The translations under genes and the position numbers were made by a program. Source: Narthecium ossifragum (lineage: Eukaryota; Streptophyta; Magnoliopsida; Dioscoreales; Nartheciaceae). Taken from it: a stretch of 64,000 nucleotides of DNA. The stretch lies in the NCBI GenBank assembly GCA_963920575.1, contig OY986967.1, forward strand, positions 27,295,137-27,359,136. Reading direction: 5' to 3'. A model generated the notes under the pieces. It was not told the origin of the DNA and did no database searches. It was given only the letters and a program-made list of their open reading frames with translations. This document shows, in pieces, positions 22,380 through 34,121 of this stretch (the stretch's first letter is position 1; each line of letters begins with the position of its first letter).

Positions 22380-22661
22380 ATGGCGATGATGGTGATGGCG
22401 GCGCTGTTTGTGGCGTCTCTTCTTCTGTCGCCCGCGTCTGCATGCCGGAGTGACAAAGGATGCAAAGACTGCATTGCCAATCAGCTGAAGTGCGAATGCG
22501 CAGGCTGCCGCCCGGTCCTCCGGTGCCTGGCCGGCTGCCTGTGGAACGGCGTGTCGCAGGTGAAGTGCGTGAGGACGTGCGACTCCCGGAAGCGAGGCAA
22601 GCCGCGGCTGTCTGATTGCAAGAGGTGCATGGGGGAGTGCAAGTGTAGCTGCATCACTTAA
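22380..22661 (+). CDS. Small secreted cysteine-rich peptide (15 Cys)
   Basis: Intronless, 93 residues. A signal peptide (MAMMVMAALFVASLLLSPAS, cleavage probably before ACRS) precedes a basic mature region of about 72 residues with 15 cysteines in CX5CX2CX6CXCX2C-type spacing. The region ends KRCMGECKCSC. The coding sequence is much more GC-rich than its surroundings. The pattern does not match the GASA, defensin, thionin or 8-cysteine lipid-transfer patterns I know. The odd number of cysteines leaves one free, or allows a dimer. An AATAAA overlaps the region just past the stop (22663). Function unknown; defence or developmental signalling peptides are possibilities only. Confidence 0.75.
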   Translation: MAMMVMAALFVASLLLSPASACRSDKGCKDCIANQLKCECAGCRPVLRCLAGCLWNGVSQVKCVRTCDSRKRGKPRLSDCKRCMGECKCSCIT

Positions 22662-23265
22662 ATAAAGATGACTGATGCATGCATGTTGAATAACTCTCAT
22701 GGTTTCTAAATATCAAACTCTGTTTTTTTATTTTTATTAATATGATATCTTTAATACCTTAATTGTGTTCTTGGAGATGATTGGATCTTGTCATAAAGAA
22801 GCATGGATGGAAGGATTCTTAGCCTGGGTTCTTAAAACAATGTGCTAGTACTACCAAAGAGGCATATCTCTCTCTACTTGACTGCTTCTGTGGACATGAT
22901 TGAAATAATAGTCATAGTCATACAAAGCAATCACAGAGCAAACACTGCTCATTACTCCTATTATAATGGCCAAAGTACATGGTCATCCCCTGTTTTGCAT
23001 ACAAGTTTGGCAGACCGAATCTTCCATTGTTTCTGACCTCTGATCAACGATGCTTGACTTCTCTTTTGACTTTCTAGACCAAACTTGGTCTTCCCATCCT
23101 ATGGTCATCCTCTGTTTTAACAACCCAAAACCACAGGCCAACAGTATCAAACAAGGTGCAAAATTCAGTATATTAATTAGCATGAAGTCACCTTCCTAAA
23201 TCTCAAATCTCATAGTGCATTGGATTACAAGAAGTTCTTAAGTAGAATTAAAGAAAGAGTTCAGG
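22662..23265. other. Intergenic region
   Basis: Short spacer between two plus-strand single-exon genes. No other coding feature or repeat seen; the region holds the 3' flank of the peptide gene and the promoter of the EF-hand gene. Confidence 0.5.
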
Positions 23266-23685
23266 ATGAGTGTGGAGATACTAGACGGCGGTACGATTCG
23301 CGACTTCGTGGAGGATGAGCAGGCCTTCAATGCCTCAGTCGAGGAGCGGTTTTCCGGCTTCGACGCTAACCATGATGGCCTGCTCTCCTACACTGAGATG
23401 GCGAGGGAGCTCATGAGCCTGAGGGTTCTTGAGACACACTATGGAATTGATGGTGTTGCACCAAGCCATGATGAGCTTGTTCGACTTTATGCTTCTCTTT
23501 TCCGCCATTTTGATCACGATGGCAATGGAAGTGTGGACTTGGAGGAGTTCAGAGCCGAGATGAGGGACATATTGCTGGCGGTGGCGGACGGGCTCGGCTT
23601 CCTGCCGGTGCAAATGGTGGTGGAAGAAGGAAGCTTCCTCAAGAGGGCTGTGGAGAGAGAACGTGCTGCAAAGCTTGCTGCATGA
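23266..23685 (+). CDS. EF-hand calcium-binding protein, intronless
   Basis: 139 residues. Two canonical EF-hand loops: residues 33-44 (DANHDGLLSYTE) and 83-94 (DHDGNGSVDLEE), both with acidic residues at loop positions 1, 5 and 12. The N-terminal MSVEILDGGTIRDFVEDE and the central LRVLETHYGID are characteristic of a plant family of small soluble calcium sensors that lack a named function. There is no signal peptide or membrane segment, so it is probably cytosolic. The start is the first ATG in the frame, and the GC-rich coding sequence ends sharply at the stop. AATAAA near 23837 can serve as poly(A) signal. Confidence 0.9.
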   Translation: MSVEILDGGTIRDFVEDEQAFNASVEERFSGFDANHDGLLSYTEMARELMSLRVLETHYGIDGVAPSHDELVRLYASLFRHFDHDGNGSVDLEEFRAEMRDILLAVADGLGFLPVQMVVEEGSFLKRAVERERAAKLAA

Positions 23686-24113
23686 AGCTTGTTTGCTGCT
23701 GCCAAAGAAGAGAACTTTTTGCCACCTTCTTGATATGTTATTCTCTATTTGATACTTGTTATTTAATTTTCTAAGTTATTGTTATTTTTCTTGTCTAAGT
23801 CCTCTTGTAACAGTTGACTGAGTTATTAATTAACAAATAAAAGGTGGCCATTCTGAAAGTTATGATCAGAAACTTTGAGATGAATTGCATACTTCTTTCA
23901 ATGTCTTCATATGCATATAGTGTGTGTCTCATGAGTTCATAATTTAAGAGCTCTTCTGAAATCATACGTCATGCTTTTCTGATTTCATGACTAGTACAAA
24001 GAGTGTTTGTGCTAGTTGACATTATAATTGGATCAATTCCTTAACAGAGAGGAGAGTATGTGATTTTTCATACAGAATCCGAGGAAAGGAGTCGAATTTT
24101 TCGTACTACTAAT

Positions 24114-25913
24114 TTAGATCCTGGAAGGGATGAGAGGAATTGTGTTCTGAAGATAAGCAGTTGCTGCAGCAACTCCACTTCCCAGCTTAACAGGATATCC
24201 TACATCCTTCAGTATCATCTCCACACCAGCAAGACAGCCCAGCAGTTGCAGCTGCAAATCACAAAGAACTTCAGCACAAAATGAGCACAAAGAAAATGGA
24301 TAGCTGAAATAAAGTGAAAATTTATATAAATCATCTTCATGCGATTCAAAGCTTCTTTCTGAAAAAGATGAGTATTACATACCTCATTAAGGTTTCCTAG
24401 GTGTCCTATCCTGAACACCTTGCCTGCCACTTTGTTTAAGCCCAGTCCTAAGCTCAAGTTGTATCTCTTCCATGCACGCTTAACAACCTCAGCACTGTCA
24501 ATATAAGGTGGAACAACAACAGCAGTGACAGTGTCACTGAACCATTCCTCCTTCTGTGTGCAGTTTTTCAAGCCCCACGCCTCGACAGCCAGTCTGCGCA
24601 TTCAATTTATCGAAAGATTTTAGATATCCGATCCTAGAAATATGCGAACATGGAACTAAAACTTCAGAAGCAAAAGAAAAAAAAAATCTTTAGATTTAGA
24701 TTTAGATTTTTTGCCTTACCTTGTTGCCTTTCCTAGGCGGCTATGCCTCGCAATCACATTGTCAAGGCCTTCTTCAAAGATGAGATCCAGAGCTGCTCTG
24801 AGCCCATAGAGCAATTGGATGGAAGGGGTGTATGGCCAATAGTTCCCAAGTTTGTAGAATTTCAGGTAGTCATTCCAGTCGAAGAACACCCTTACTGAAC
24901 TGGCTGTCTTAGATGCCTCGAGGGCCTTAGGACTAGCACAAACAATGCCCATTCCAGTAGGAAGAGAAAGAGCTTTCTGCGAGCCTGTTAGCGCGACGTC
25001 AACTCCCCATTCGTCCATGCGGAAGTCCAGAGCGCAAATTGAAGACACACCATCCACAAGTAACAATGCAGGATGGCTATAGTCATCTGCAACAGCATAT
25101 AGCAGCATAAGATGCGTGGTTATTAAGTATTCCATAGCAAATTCCATTTCAAGATGATTCGTTGTCATATATGAACACAAGTAATAAAAAAATGTAAGCA
25201 CTCAGCTCAAGCTTAAAAAAAAAAAACACAACCATCTGATGATTTATATCTGCATGTAAAGAAACTTGGGAGATTTACAGACAAAATTGTTTAGAATAGA
25301 TTGTTAAGAGATCGTGTGCTTACCAAGCAATTTCCTTACAGTTGCCAAATTGTTGGTGACTCCAGTTGCTGTTTCGTTGTGAACAATGCAGATGGCCTTA
25401 ATAGTATGAGCCCTGTCAGATGCCAGTTTCGACGCCAGCATATCCAGATCGGCACCTCGTCCCCATACGCTTTCGATGACATCAACGTCGAACTTGAGGC
25501 GCTGCTGCTGATCAATCCAGAGAAGACTGAACTGGCCAATGAGGAAAGAAACGATTCTATCGCCTGGTGAAAGTGTGTTTGTGAGTGCACTTTCCCATGC
25601 CCCAGTACCTGAACATGGCACACAGTTTCATTTGAATCTAAAGGCAAATTGTCGGAAGACATGAAAAAATTTCCCTCAAACATCAGAAGAACAGACTCAA
25701 ATAGGCACCTGTGGTGGGGATAAGGAAGGGGGTTCCGGTTGTGGTCTTGAAGATCTTCTTCACATCTTCAAGGAGAGTCTTTGTTAATGCAGGAATAGCA
25801 GGAGAGCGGTAGTCTTCGTTGTTCCTGTTCATCGCCCGTATCACCGGCTCCGGGATGTTCACAGGCCCGGGAACGAAGAGATGGTTCCTCCCCGGTCCAT
25901 ACACGTAGTCCAT
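24114..25913 (-). CDS. AGT1: Serine:glyoxylate aminotransferase, peroxisomal, 5 exons
   Basis: Photorespiratory PLP enzyme that converts serine plus glyoxylate to hydroxypyruvate plus glycine in leaf peroxisomes. Exons (minus): 25709-25913, 25324-25608, 24720-25086, 24383-24593, 24114-24251; phases agree and give 401 residues, the length of the Arabidopsis enzyme. Visible signatures: N-terminal MDYVYGPGRNHLFVPGPVN, the PLP-site strand LLLVDGVSSICALDF, the Schiff-base lysine in TGSQKALSLP (residue 201), and the C-terminal tripeptide Ser-Arg-Ile, a type-1 peroxisomal signal. No broken residues seen. Regulation: see the leader intron and the ACGT inverted repeat upstream. Confidence 0.97.
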
Positions 25914-25934
25914 CTTTTTACTGAATTTTTGCAG

Positions 25935-27498
25935 CTAGAAACTGCAACTCACTGTGATTCAAAAGAACCCAGAAAGAAAATAGAAAAATACTGCAGAATA
26001 CAGAAGATGAACTGGAAACTCATGGTCATTAGACTCCTATGTTCTAAGAATCTTGTAGCACTAGAGACCATGATTCACATCTTTCATTCATGTTTACAGA
26101 AGCAGAAACTATAATTTTATTGCACAGAGAAAGCTGAATTTTGCGAATCCAACTGCAATAACAAGGTTGGTTTCAACCGGAAAACAGAGAATTCCAGAAA
26201 TATTTATTAAATTTACATATCTAAACAGTTTAAACTTACACTATGCAATAGGAAATATATACAGAATCATTTCCTGCATCTCCTTCAAAAAGTTCTAAGT
26301 CCTCCAAATTCGCATTTCAATGATCACAATGATACAATTCCAAAGAGACCAAGTCATACATATATACAAACATACATACTGATTTCTACTACGAACTTAA
26401 TAAGAACAAGATAAACAAATATATTGCCACCCCAGATTGAAAACAAAGAAGATTATCGCTCAACGAATGTGCTGGAGCTCATTTTAAGACATAAGTCTAG
26501 CTCTACAAGTGGAAGAAATCCACATTAATGTGCTGCTAAAAAAAAAGAGGTAATTTTCACAAAAGAGCTTCACACTGAGGATAATTGTGATGATCAAGCT
26601 CCCGAAGGTGTCGATCCCTCTTATTTTCTACTTCTGCTATGTATTCTATTTGGTAACGTAATCCTAATAAGATTGTCTATTATCGGCGTGGTGGTGATTT
26701 TATTACGGCTTGTAGTTGGAGTGTTCATTGGGTGTGGATTCTAGATGTTGAAGTAGTCCTTAGCTTGTTGGTATTTTGCATTTAGTTTGAAACAAGATCC
26801 TTTGAATTAGCCTGATAGAGATTTGGATGTACTCCTCGATGATAGTTTGATTCCTACTCTTCTTATTGGGGATTTGATGATCTTTTGTGGGTGCCCATCT
26901 GGATAAGTTCAAGATACAACGCTTAAACTTAATACTGAGGAGAATTTAGGAGAAAGATGAGTGCTAAATTCGAGAATACGTGTAAGAATTTTGGTAACGT
27001 AATCCTAAGAATTTTGTTTTTTTTCTGTAAAATTCTAGTTTACCTCCTGCCTAGCTTACATAGAAAAAATTTATAAGTTGGATGCAAATTTAGAACACTA
27101 GCTTTTCTTTTACTTTGTTGTATCTGTTTAGTTAAAATTGTCAAGTTTCCTATCATTCAACATCTCATCTAAAATGGCTTATAATAAACTCTTTTGCTCC
27201 ACAATAAAAATCCATCTTTGATGACAAAACCAAACAGGTTCATAAATCATAATCCTACCCCCCTGATGATTTTGATGGCCTACTATAACTAAACATGATT
27301 CATTAGCATACCTTAATAGCATATAGAAAACCATCTAGCATTAACAAGAAACTCCGAAGATTTAACAGCAAAACATTAAAAAGCTCACACTAGTTTTCTC
27401 ACATAAACATGCATATAAAAGCTTAAACATGTTTAAGGAATATGGAAAACATATATGAGAGAGAGAGAGAGAGAGGGAGAGAGAGAGAGAGAGAGTAC
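25935..27498 (-). other. Probable 5'UTR intron of AGT1
   Basis: The minus strand shows CAGAG|GTACTC at 27499/27498 and TTTCTAG|CTGC at 25935/25934, twenty-one bases before the ATG. A TATA-like element lies just upstream of the donor and no coding exon intervenes. The interval contains (GA)n at its 5' end and no gene on either strand. Confidence 0.5.
27455..27495. repeat. (GA)n microsatellite at the start of the AGT1 leader intron
   Basis: About 40 bp of GA repeat with one GG interruption. On the gene strand it is CT-rich and follows the putative donor directly. Confidence 0.9.
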
Positions 27499-27554
27499 CT
27501 CTGTGTATACTGATGAGATTGCTCACCGGTGGCTTGTTTTGAAGCTTTTGTAGT

Positions 27555-27666
27555 ACTAATATATATTAGTAAAGAGATAGACCTGGGGATATCGATTCTA
27601 TGCGGATTCGAGGGTGTCCAACTGGCTATCACTCTGGGTCCCACGTAGATCCTACGTGGCAGATAA
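27555..27666 (-). promoter_or_regulatory. AGT1 promoter: TATA, ACGT inverted repeat, I-box
   Basis: A TATA-like core lies within the perfect palindrome ACTAATATATATTAGT (27555-27570). Upstream on the minus strand lies CCACGTAG-ATC-CTACGTGG (27641-27659), a perfect inverted repeat of two ACGT cores. It is followed by GATAAG (27662-27667), an I-box word. ACGT/G-box and I-box combinations are typical of light-regulated plant genes, which fits a photorespiratory enzyme. The regulation is inferred. Confidence 0.55.
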
Positions 27667-28180
27667 GAGTTGGCAGAGGGTGTGGTGGAGGAGTGACAGA
27701 TGACTGGAGCCAAACAAAGCTTCTAAAAGAAGCTTACATAGTTTTGAATCTTTTGATACTATATTGCTTGAGATAAAAGAAAGAGGAAATCCATGTCATC
27801 TTCAATCTCTAGGATGTATTTAGCAAGCTAATCTTTCCTTTTTCTTCAGCAATTGTGACAAGGTTTTGTAAACCTTGTGTCTATTAATAAAGCATTAAAG
27901 TTACAGGAGATTATAATCTCATCTAATATAAAAAAGATTCAAAAGAATTCAAATGAAAATATAAAAATCGAATATAACAGTGAATAACGTCATAAAACTG
28001 AATTTATATTGGACCGATAATCAGAAAAAGTGAGAAACTCTGGAAAACTATTCAAACATTTTCGCCATTTTCAGCAACCCAAAAAAACGAAAATAATATT
28101 GTAAAACCGCTATAAAAGCCTAAAACCGAACAAATCCTAATGTAGCGGGGTCCCACCAGAGTGGCCCCATGTGATTGTCC

Positions 28181-28250
28181 TCACACGTGGGAGTCTCTCA
28201 ACGTGCCAATTCTATCTTAATCACACGTGTCTCCTACCAAGCTATAAAGA
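28181..28250 (+). promoter_or_regulatory. NHX promoter: two CACACGTG elements and TATA
   Basis: TCACACGTGG (28181-28190), TCAACGTGCC (28198-28207) and TCACACGTGT (28221-28230) are ABRE/G-box-like ACGTG words. A TATA box, GCTATAAAGA, follows at 28241-28250. The leader then runs 140 bp to the ATG at 28390 and is CT-rich. Confidence 0.6.
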
Positions 28251-28389
28251 TCCGAGTCCCTTCGTCTCCCCGCCAAAACTTCCCCTGCTCCGTGCTCTCT
28301 CTCTTTCTCTCTTCTCTCGTGAACTCTCGACCTCTCTTGAACCCAAACCCTCTTCTCTTGTTGCCAATCCCACCGACATAGACGACGGC

Positions 28390-31300
28390 ATGGTGTTCGG
28401 CCTCCGCTTCGTCGCGTTCCTCGTCAGCGAGGCCGAGCGCGGCCACGTCGTCTCGATCTCGACCTTCGTCGCTTTGCTCTGCCTGTGTATCGTGGTCGGC
28501 CACTTGTTCCAGGAGAACCGATGGGTGACCGAATTCACGGCCGCCATCCTCACTGTGAGCTTACGATTCCAAATATGTGTTCTTTTATTAGTCGAAAACT
28601 GCAAATATTGGTTTTTTTTTGGGTGCAAAACTGGACTATATGATGACTTCGGAATTTTATCAATCAGCTGCTGATCCCCATATTTATTCTTTTTGATGGG
28701 TTAATGATCTGATGTGAGGTAATTCCTAGTTTTTATTAGATAATCTTCTCGCTCTTTGATGGGTTTTCTTCAATGGTATATGTGGAACGTGCTCTGTTAT
28801 CTATAAGATCGTTGGTTTTGCATGATGTAAAAGGGTTACAGTTCCATTTTTAATTTCTTCTTCACCTAGGGACTCATCACTGGAACTATAATCTTGCTTT
28901 TGAGCAAAGGTAAGAGCTCTCACATTCTAAGGTTTGACGAGGAACTCTTCTTCACATATCTTCTCCCGCCGATAATCTTCAATGCTGGGTAAGTTCACGT
29001 CAATGTTCCAATCACACGGTTTGAGATATATGTAGTGAAGTGGATAGGGAGTTCTTCCATGCATGATAATAACCTTCTAGTTCATCTACATCTCAGGTTC
29101 CAGGTGAAGAAGAAACAGTTCTTCGAGAACTTCTTGACCATAATGCTGTTTGGGGTATTTGGAGTTTTCATTTCGATTGCTATCATTTCAGCTGGTAAAA
29201 TACCAAATCTTCATGAATGAGCTTGTAGGAACTAATTTCTTTTGTCTACATCTCTTCGATTCATTGATACATGAATGATTTCAAACTTAGATTGTATTTT
29301 CGGGTCGTCAGGTCTTAAACTTTTCAAAAAGATCTTCAGGGTAAGAATCACCAACTAACTCTGCAGATTCAAAATGTGAAGCATTAATCAACCATAGTAG
29401 TACCATAATGTCTCAGCTTCCATCTCTTCTATTATTGTAAATTCAGATACCTGCCTGTATCATAGTTTCAGTCATAGTTTCAGTCTATTATTGCATATTA
29501 ATATGTGCGTATTCTCATTGACATGTTTCTGTTGTATTAGGTTGCTGGTGGCTCTTCCCGAAAATCGGCTTCGTTGGGCTAGACGTTCAGGATTATTTAG
29601 GTTTGAATGCCAACCTCAACCTGTCCGATGTGATTTTGTTTGCGATATGGCCTGCGTTGGAGTTAGTTTTGAGGAGGAGTCAAGATCTTATGACTCTATT
29701 CTCTTTGCAATGTGTTTTCTTGTCCTGATGGTAAATTTACCTGTCACAGCTCTGGGGATAATATTCTCATCAACAGATACTGTCTGTACTCTGCAGGTTG
29801 ATTTAACTGTCCTGCGAATAGTTTACTATTACAAATCTCAACCAGCACTCTAGAATGGCGAATTTTTCTTTGGTGCCTTAAATGTAGGTCCTGTGTCAAG
29901 ATGAGACTCCTCGTCTATACAGCTTGGTTTTTGGGGAAGGAGTTGTGAATGATGCCACATCGATCGTTCTCTTCAATGCAATCCAGAAGATTGATCCTGC
30001 TACGATGGATGGTTGGACTGCAGTTCGTATCTTTGGGGATTTTCTATACTTATTTGCATCCAGCACCGTCCTTGGTGTTGCTGTAAGATACACATTTAAG
30101 ATGACCACATCCTGAGCATAAATTTAATCACCAGATTATTCTGTAGTCAGTGAAATTTTGTGCTTCTCCTGCCATAAATCCATCTGCTGAATTTCCTGTT
30201 AAATACAAGGATGGCGCTGGCCTGTGAACTTCTTCTGTCTCTAAAACTCTTGTCTAAATATTAATCTAATCACAGTTTCTTAGTTTAATATTCGATGACA
30301 GCTTGATTTCTTGACTTCAGTATTTCCTTTCTGGTTCTTATATACTTTTCTTCTTCTTTCAGACTGGGCTCTTAGTTGCTTATGCTCTGAAAGCTTTTTA
30401 TTTTGGTAGGTAAGTGATATCATATTAGAAGGCTCAACCTTGCTTTATACAGTCCACTGTAGTATGCAATTATTGTTGTTTTGTAAACTTGTCATTCTGA
30501 AACTTTGGTCTTGTGGCAGGCATTCGACTGATCGTGAAATAGCGCTGATGATGCTGATGGCTTATCTTTCCTACTTGCTAGCAGAGGTTAGTATCAAAAT
30601 TAATACCTTATTTTCCATCATGTTGGATTTTTTTCCTTATTAAATCAGCAATATGCATGCCATTTTGGTATGTTTTCATGTAGAAGAGTGTCAGAACTGT
30701 GTGCGGACTTTACTATTTTAGGCAAAGGGCTCAATACCATTACCTTGTTACAAGGAATGACGAAGCATAACCAATATGGTACTTGCAGGAAAGAGTGTTT
30801 CCAATCACATGTAAATGATTTTTATAAATGTCGGTTATTTTTGCAGCGATTGGAGTTAAGTGGGATCCTTACAGTCTTCTTTTGTGGGATTGTCATGTCG
30901 CATTATGCTTGGCATAATGTGTCTGAAAGTTCAAGAATCACAACAAGGTAATTACTTCGCCTGCAACTTAGATGGTTCAGAAAAATGCTCCGAGGTTTCC
31001 ATCATCATGGATTGTTGGCTGTTTTATGCTCCTCTCAATCGATAGTATGCTCGCTTGGATTCGCTGGAGAGCCTGTTATTGCTAAATCTCAGGAGATGAC
31101 GATTGGCTTAGTTGCATTTTTTGCTATGAGTTTCAGCCACCCTTCTCTAGTGCTTCACGAATTGCTCTGGGATTTGTGAAAATTTTCTCTCACTCGGGGC
31201 TACATGGAACCAAATTATTCTGCATGATGGTTGTGTATGCATGACTTAAGAAACTAAAGCTGCTGTTAGAACAATGCAGAATATCCTATTGGCATCGATC

Positions 31301-32867
31301 TTGTTGTTTCCTTTGACAAAGGATTATATCTCTTGTAGAAGGCATAAAAAGGTTCGTTATGCACGGAGTTTGGTGGATAAAGCATGAAGCATTGAGGCTG
31401 ATAGTGCTAACTGAAATATGGAAGTTGATATGAGCAAAATCAAAGGAACTATGCATGTTCCTTGGTTTACCAATACTATAATAAGAAACCTTAATAATTC
31501 TGAATGATGCTTGTATGCAATGCACATGATTTCACATCTATGCTCAAGATGTGCTGGTATTTGGTGCAAGTGTTGATTGTGTGTGCAATATGACCTGTTT
31601 TTAGACATTGTAACCGTACATTCTGACTCTGTTGTCTAATATCTGTTGCAGGCATATTTTTGCGACACTGTCGTTCGTCGCAGAAACATCCATCTTTCTT
31701 TATGTGGGAATGGATGCCCTCGACATTGAAAAGTGGAAGATGACCAAGGCAAGGTAGGCACATAGATATCATTAATAAGATCTGCAACCATTGCTGTTTA
31801 AGTTGTTAGATATTAATCCAAGAAAATGATGTGCTGTTTAACCATGTTATTCAGCTAACATAAAACTTTGGTGGACATTAATCCAAGAGTATAATCAAAC
31901 TATTAAGAGAAGTATTCTCATTTTGGCAGCTTGGGGACGTTGTTTGGCATCTATTTCATTCTCATCTTTTTAATTCTGGTGGGACGTGCTGCATTTGTTT
32001 TTCCTCTCTCGATTCTGTCCAATTATATAAGCTCAAATGTGCAAAGACAACCAATCGCACTTAACCACCAGGTAAAATCCTTCTTGTAGACGACTTTTAT
32101 ATCTTCGATCTTAAGTCTAATATATTTTGGCAGGTCGTAATTTGGTGGGCTGGTCTCATGAGGGGAGCTGTTTCCATCGCCCTGGCATTTAGTCAGGTTT
32201 TTTTCTTTGTGATTGATTATCTCATGGAATTTCTTTATCAATTGCCTGATACGTGATTCATCACTATTTTTCACTTTTGAGAACTTGGAAATGGATGGCC
32301 TAGTGTTTCATCTTGTTTACGTACTCTATGATCTCACAGTTCACATATTCTGGAGTTACATGGGACCCTGTTCATGCAACAATGATCACGAGTACTGTGG
32401 TGGTTGTTCTTCTCAGCACTTTGGTATGTATTGCCTTGGGACTCTTTTTGACTTGATTTTGTAGGTGAATTGCTTGTTTCTTTCAATTATAGTTACTCGA
32501 GTTCATCATGTGTGGCCGTGTTCCTGACTTAACTACTCCTTGTTGGCATCTGTAAGTCTGAGATTCTGCAAATGTTCAGGTGTTTGGCTTTCTAACACAG
32601 CCGCTGATAAGACTCCTGCTTCCTCATCATTCAAGGGAGGGCGATCGCCTGCATGGCTCGCAGTCCCCGAATGAAGACGTCACTGTTCCGCTGTTCTCCA
32701 TGGACGGTTCAACTGGCATGCTCGAAGTCAAAAGGAGTTTCTCAATGCTACTGGAGAGACCAGCCCATACCATCCATGCATATTGGAGGAAGTATGATGA
32801 CAAATACATGAGACCAATCTTCGGTGGACCTCGCTTAGAAGCAAAATTCAATCCAGTTCGATCGTGA
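28390..32867 (+). CDS. NHX: Vacuolar-type Na+(K+)/H+ antiporter NHX, 14 exons
   Basis: CPA1 exchanger that loads Na+ or K+ into the vacuole against protons, with roles in salt tolerance, pH and stomatal/turgor control. Exons: 28390-28554, 28870-28988, 29097-29194, 29541-29600, 29750-29796, 29888-30082, 30363-30409, 30520-30586, 30847-30947, 31652-31753, 31930-32071, 32134-32196, 32340-32423, 32580-32867; phases agree, 525 residues. Key segments: amiloride-site motif LFFTYLLPPI (residues 81-90), the STDTVCTLQ helix, the conserved VVNDAT acidic pair, FGRHSTDRE, and VIWWAGLMRGAVSIAL. The hydrophilic C-tail (about 90 residues) ends in the class-typical YMRPIFGG. The start is MVFGLRF, as in class I NHX proteins; frames upstream of it lie in the leader. 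AATAAA at 33011. Confidence 0.96.
29312..29340 (+). other. Exon-like segment in NHX intron 3
   Basis: GTCGTCAG|GTCTTAAAC...CTTCAGG|GTAAGA has good splice sites on both sides and would encode GLKLFKKIF in the phase left by exon 3, echoing the LFKK segment other NHX proteins have here. Including it shifts the frame and gives a stop in the next exon, so the main transcript must skip it. Confidence 0.3.
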
Positions 32868-32899
32868 TTCAGCAACAGTTGAGCTATCAGTGCTCATCT

Positions 32900-32988
32900 A
32901 CTTCACGAGGCGGCGTTGAAACATGTATAAGTTGAAGAGAAGATCACGAGGCGGCGTTGAAACATTTATAAGTTGAAGAGAAGATCAA
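32900..32988. repeat. 41-bp tandem duplication in the NHX 3'UTR
   Basis: Two copies of a unit containing CACGAGGCGGCGTTGAAACA and TATAAGTTGAAGAGAAGAT, differing at one or two positions. Confidence 0.85.
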
Positions 32989-33019
32989 GTCAAGCCTAGG
33001 AACTTATGTAAATAAAACT

Positions 33020-34058
33020 CAGAGCTCAATCTACTCAATAGAATAGAATAGCAGTTCAGTTATCAGTGCACATCTGCTGCTAGTTTTGGACTTGTTAGTA
33101 GCTTTAAGATGGGGATCAGAATCTCAATATATATCTGAGTTCAATCTTTTGTTCCAAGTAGTTGCTGTTTGAATGCAACATGCTTCCTTTAGTTTTTTTT
33201 TGCCCCCCTTTTTTTATTTGTTGTAGTTGATTAAGCTGTGAATGGTTGTTTACTAGTGAATTATTAATAGGATAGAATGCTGTACGCAGTCCTCCTCGAC
33301 TCGAAAGAGAACTAATGGCAAGTGGCTGATGTGATGTGTTTTTTTGCTGAGTAGTGGATTTTAAACTCTCATTGGTCCTGCAGGTGTATTAAAAAGAGAG
33401 GATATTTAAATGGACTCTTGTCTTTCTCAAGCCTATATATAGAGTTTGGATTAGAAGCTCAATTAGCAATAGAAAAATTAAGTCATACATAATAGAGAAC
33501 ATAATCTGGTATCTGATGCTGACGTCGGATTTTTAACAATTTAGATTAAAAATAAAGCTCATAATTTATATTTTGTGCTGACTTTGGATCATAATTAGAA
33601 GAAGATTTAATATTACATGAAGATTCAATAAATTATTTAAATCCTAAAATAATTAGTGGACACGGATCTGGTTTGAATCCTAAATCCGAACTGTTACTCG
33701 ATTATTTAAAAAAATAAAATCGACTTTTTTTTTCTAACAATGAACATGCCACGTGGCTGTGGGTCGTTGTCCCGTTGGAGGTTGGATACCCAGAATGCCC
33801 AATAGTCCATTAATATATCTCCTAGGAGGTAATACCCACCGCGAGTCTCCACACCACCCACCCAAGGGCATTCACGTAACTCCATCTCTTATTTAAGAGA
33901 GAGAGAGAGAGAGGAGAGAGATAGAGAGACAGAGATAGGAGAGAGATAGAGAGGGGTAGGGGAGAGAAGAGAGAGAGAGAGAGAGGGGGGACTCCCTCGC
34001 GAGAGATGGTTCGGTTTCCCTCTTAGATTTTCCATTTGATTTTCTCCTTCCCGCCGCT
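33020..34058. other. Intergenic region and SWIB promoter
   Basis: AT-rich spacer. A TATTTAAG box at 33886-33893 is followed directly by a GA-rich tract (33894-33989) that fills the putative leader of the SWIB gene. Nothing else coding is apparent. Confidence 0.5.
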
Positions 34059-34121
34059 TTGCCGCGGTTAACCGTTGAGATCGGCTCCCAAACTTTATAT
34101 GCTCCCCGGCCGCTGCGCACC

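Noticed and set aside
22284..22700. Minus-strand frame of 138 codons over the cysteine-rich peptide gene
   Set aside because: Antisense of a GC-rich coding region; Ala/His/Arg-rich with no signal or family features.
34059..34121. Upstream in-frame start for the SWIB protein
   Set aside because: The family starts at the MVSDQE-type residue, and 34122 has the better start context.
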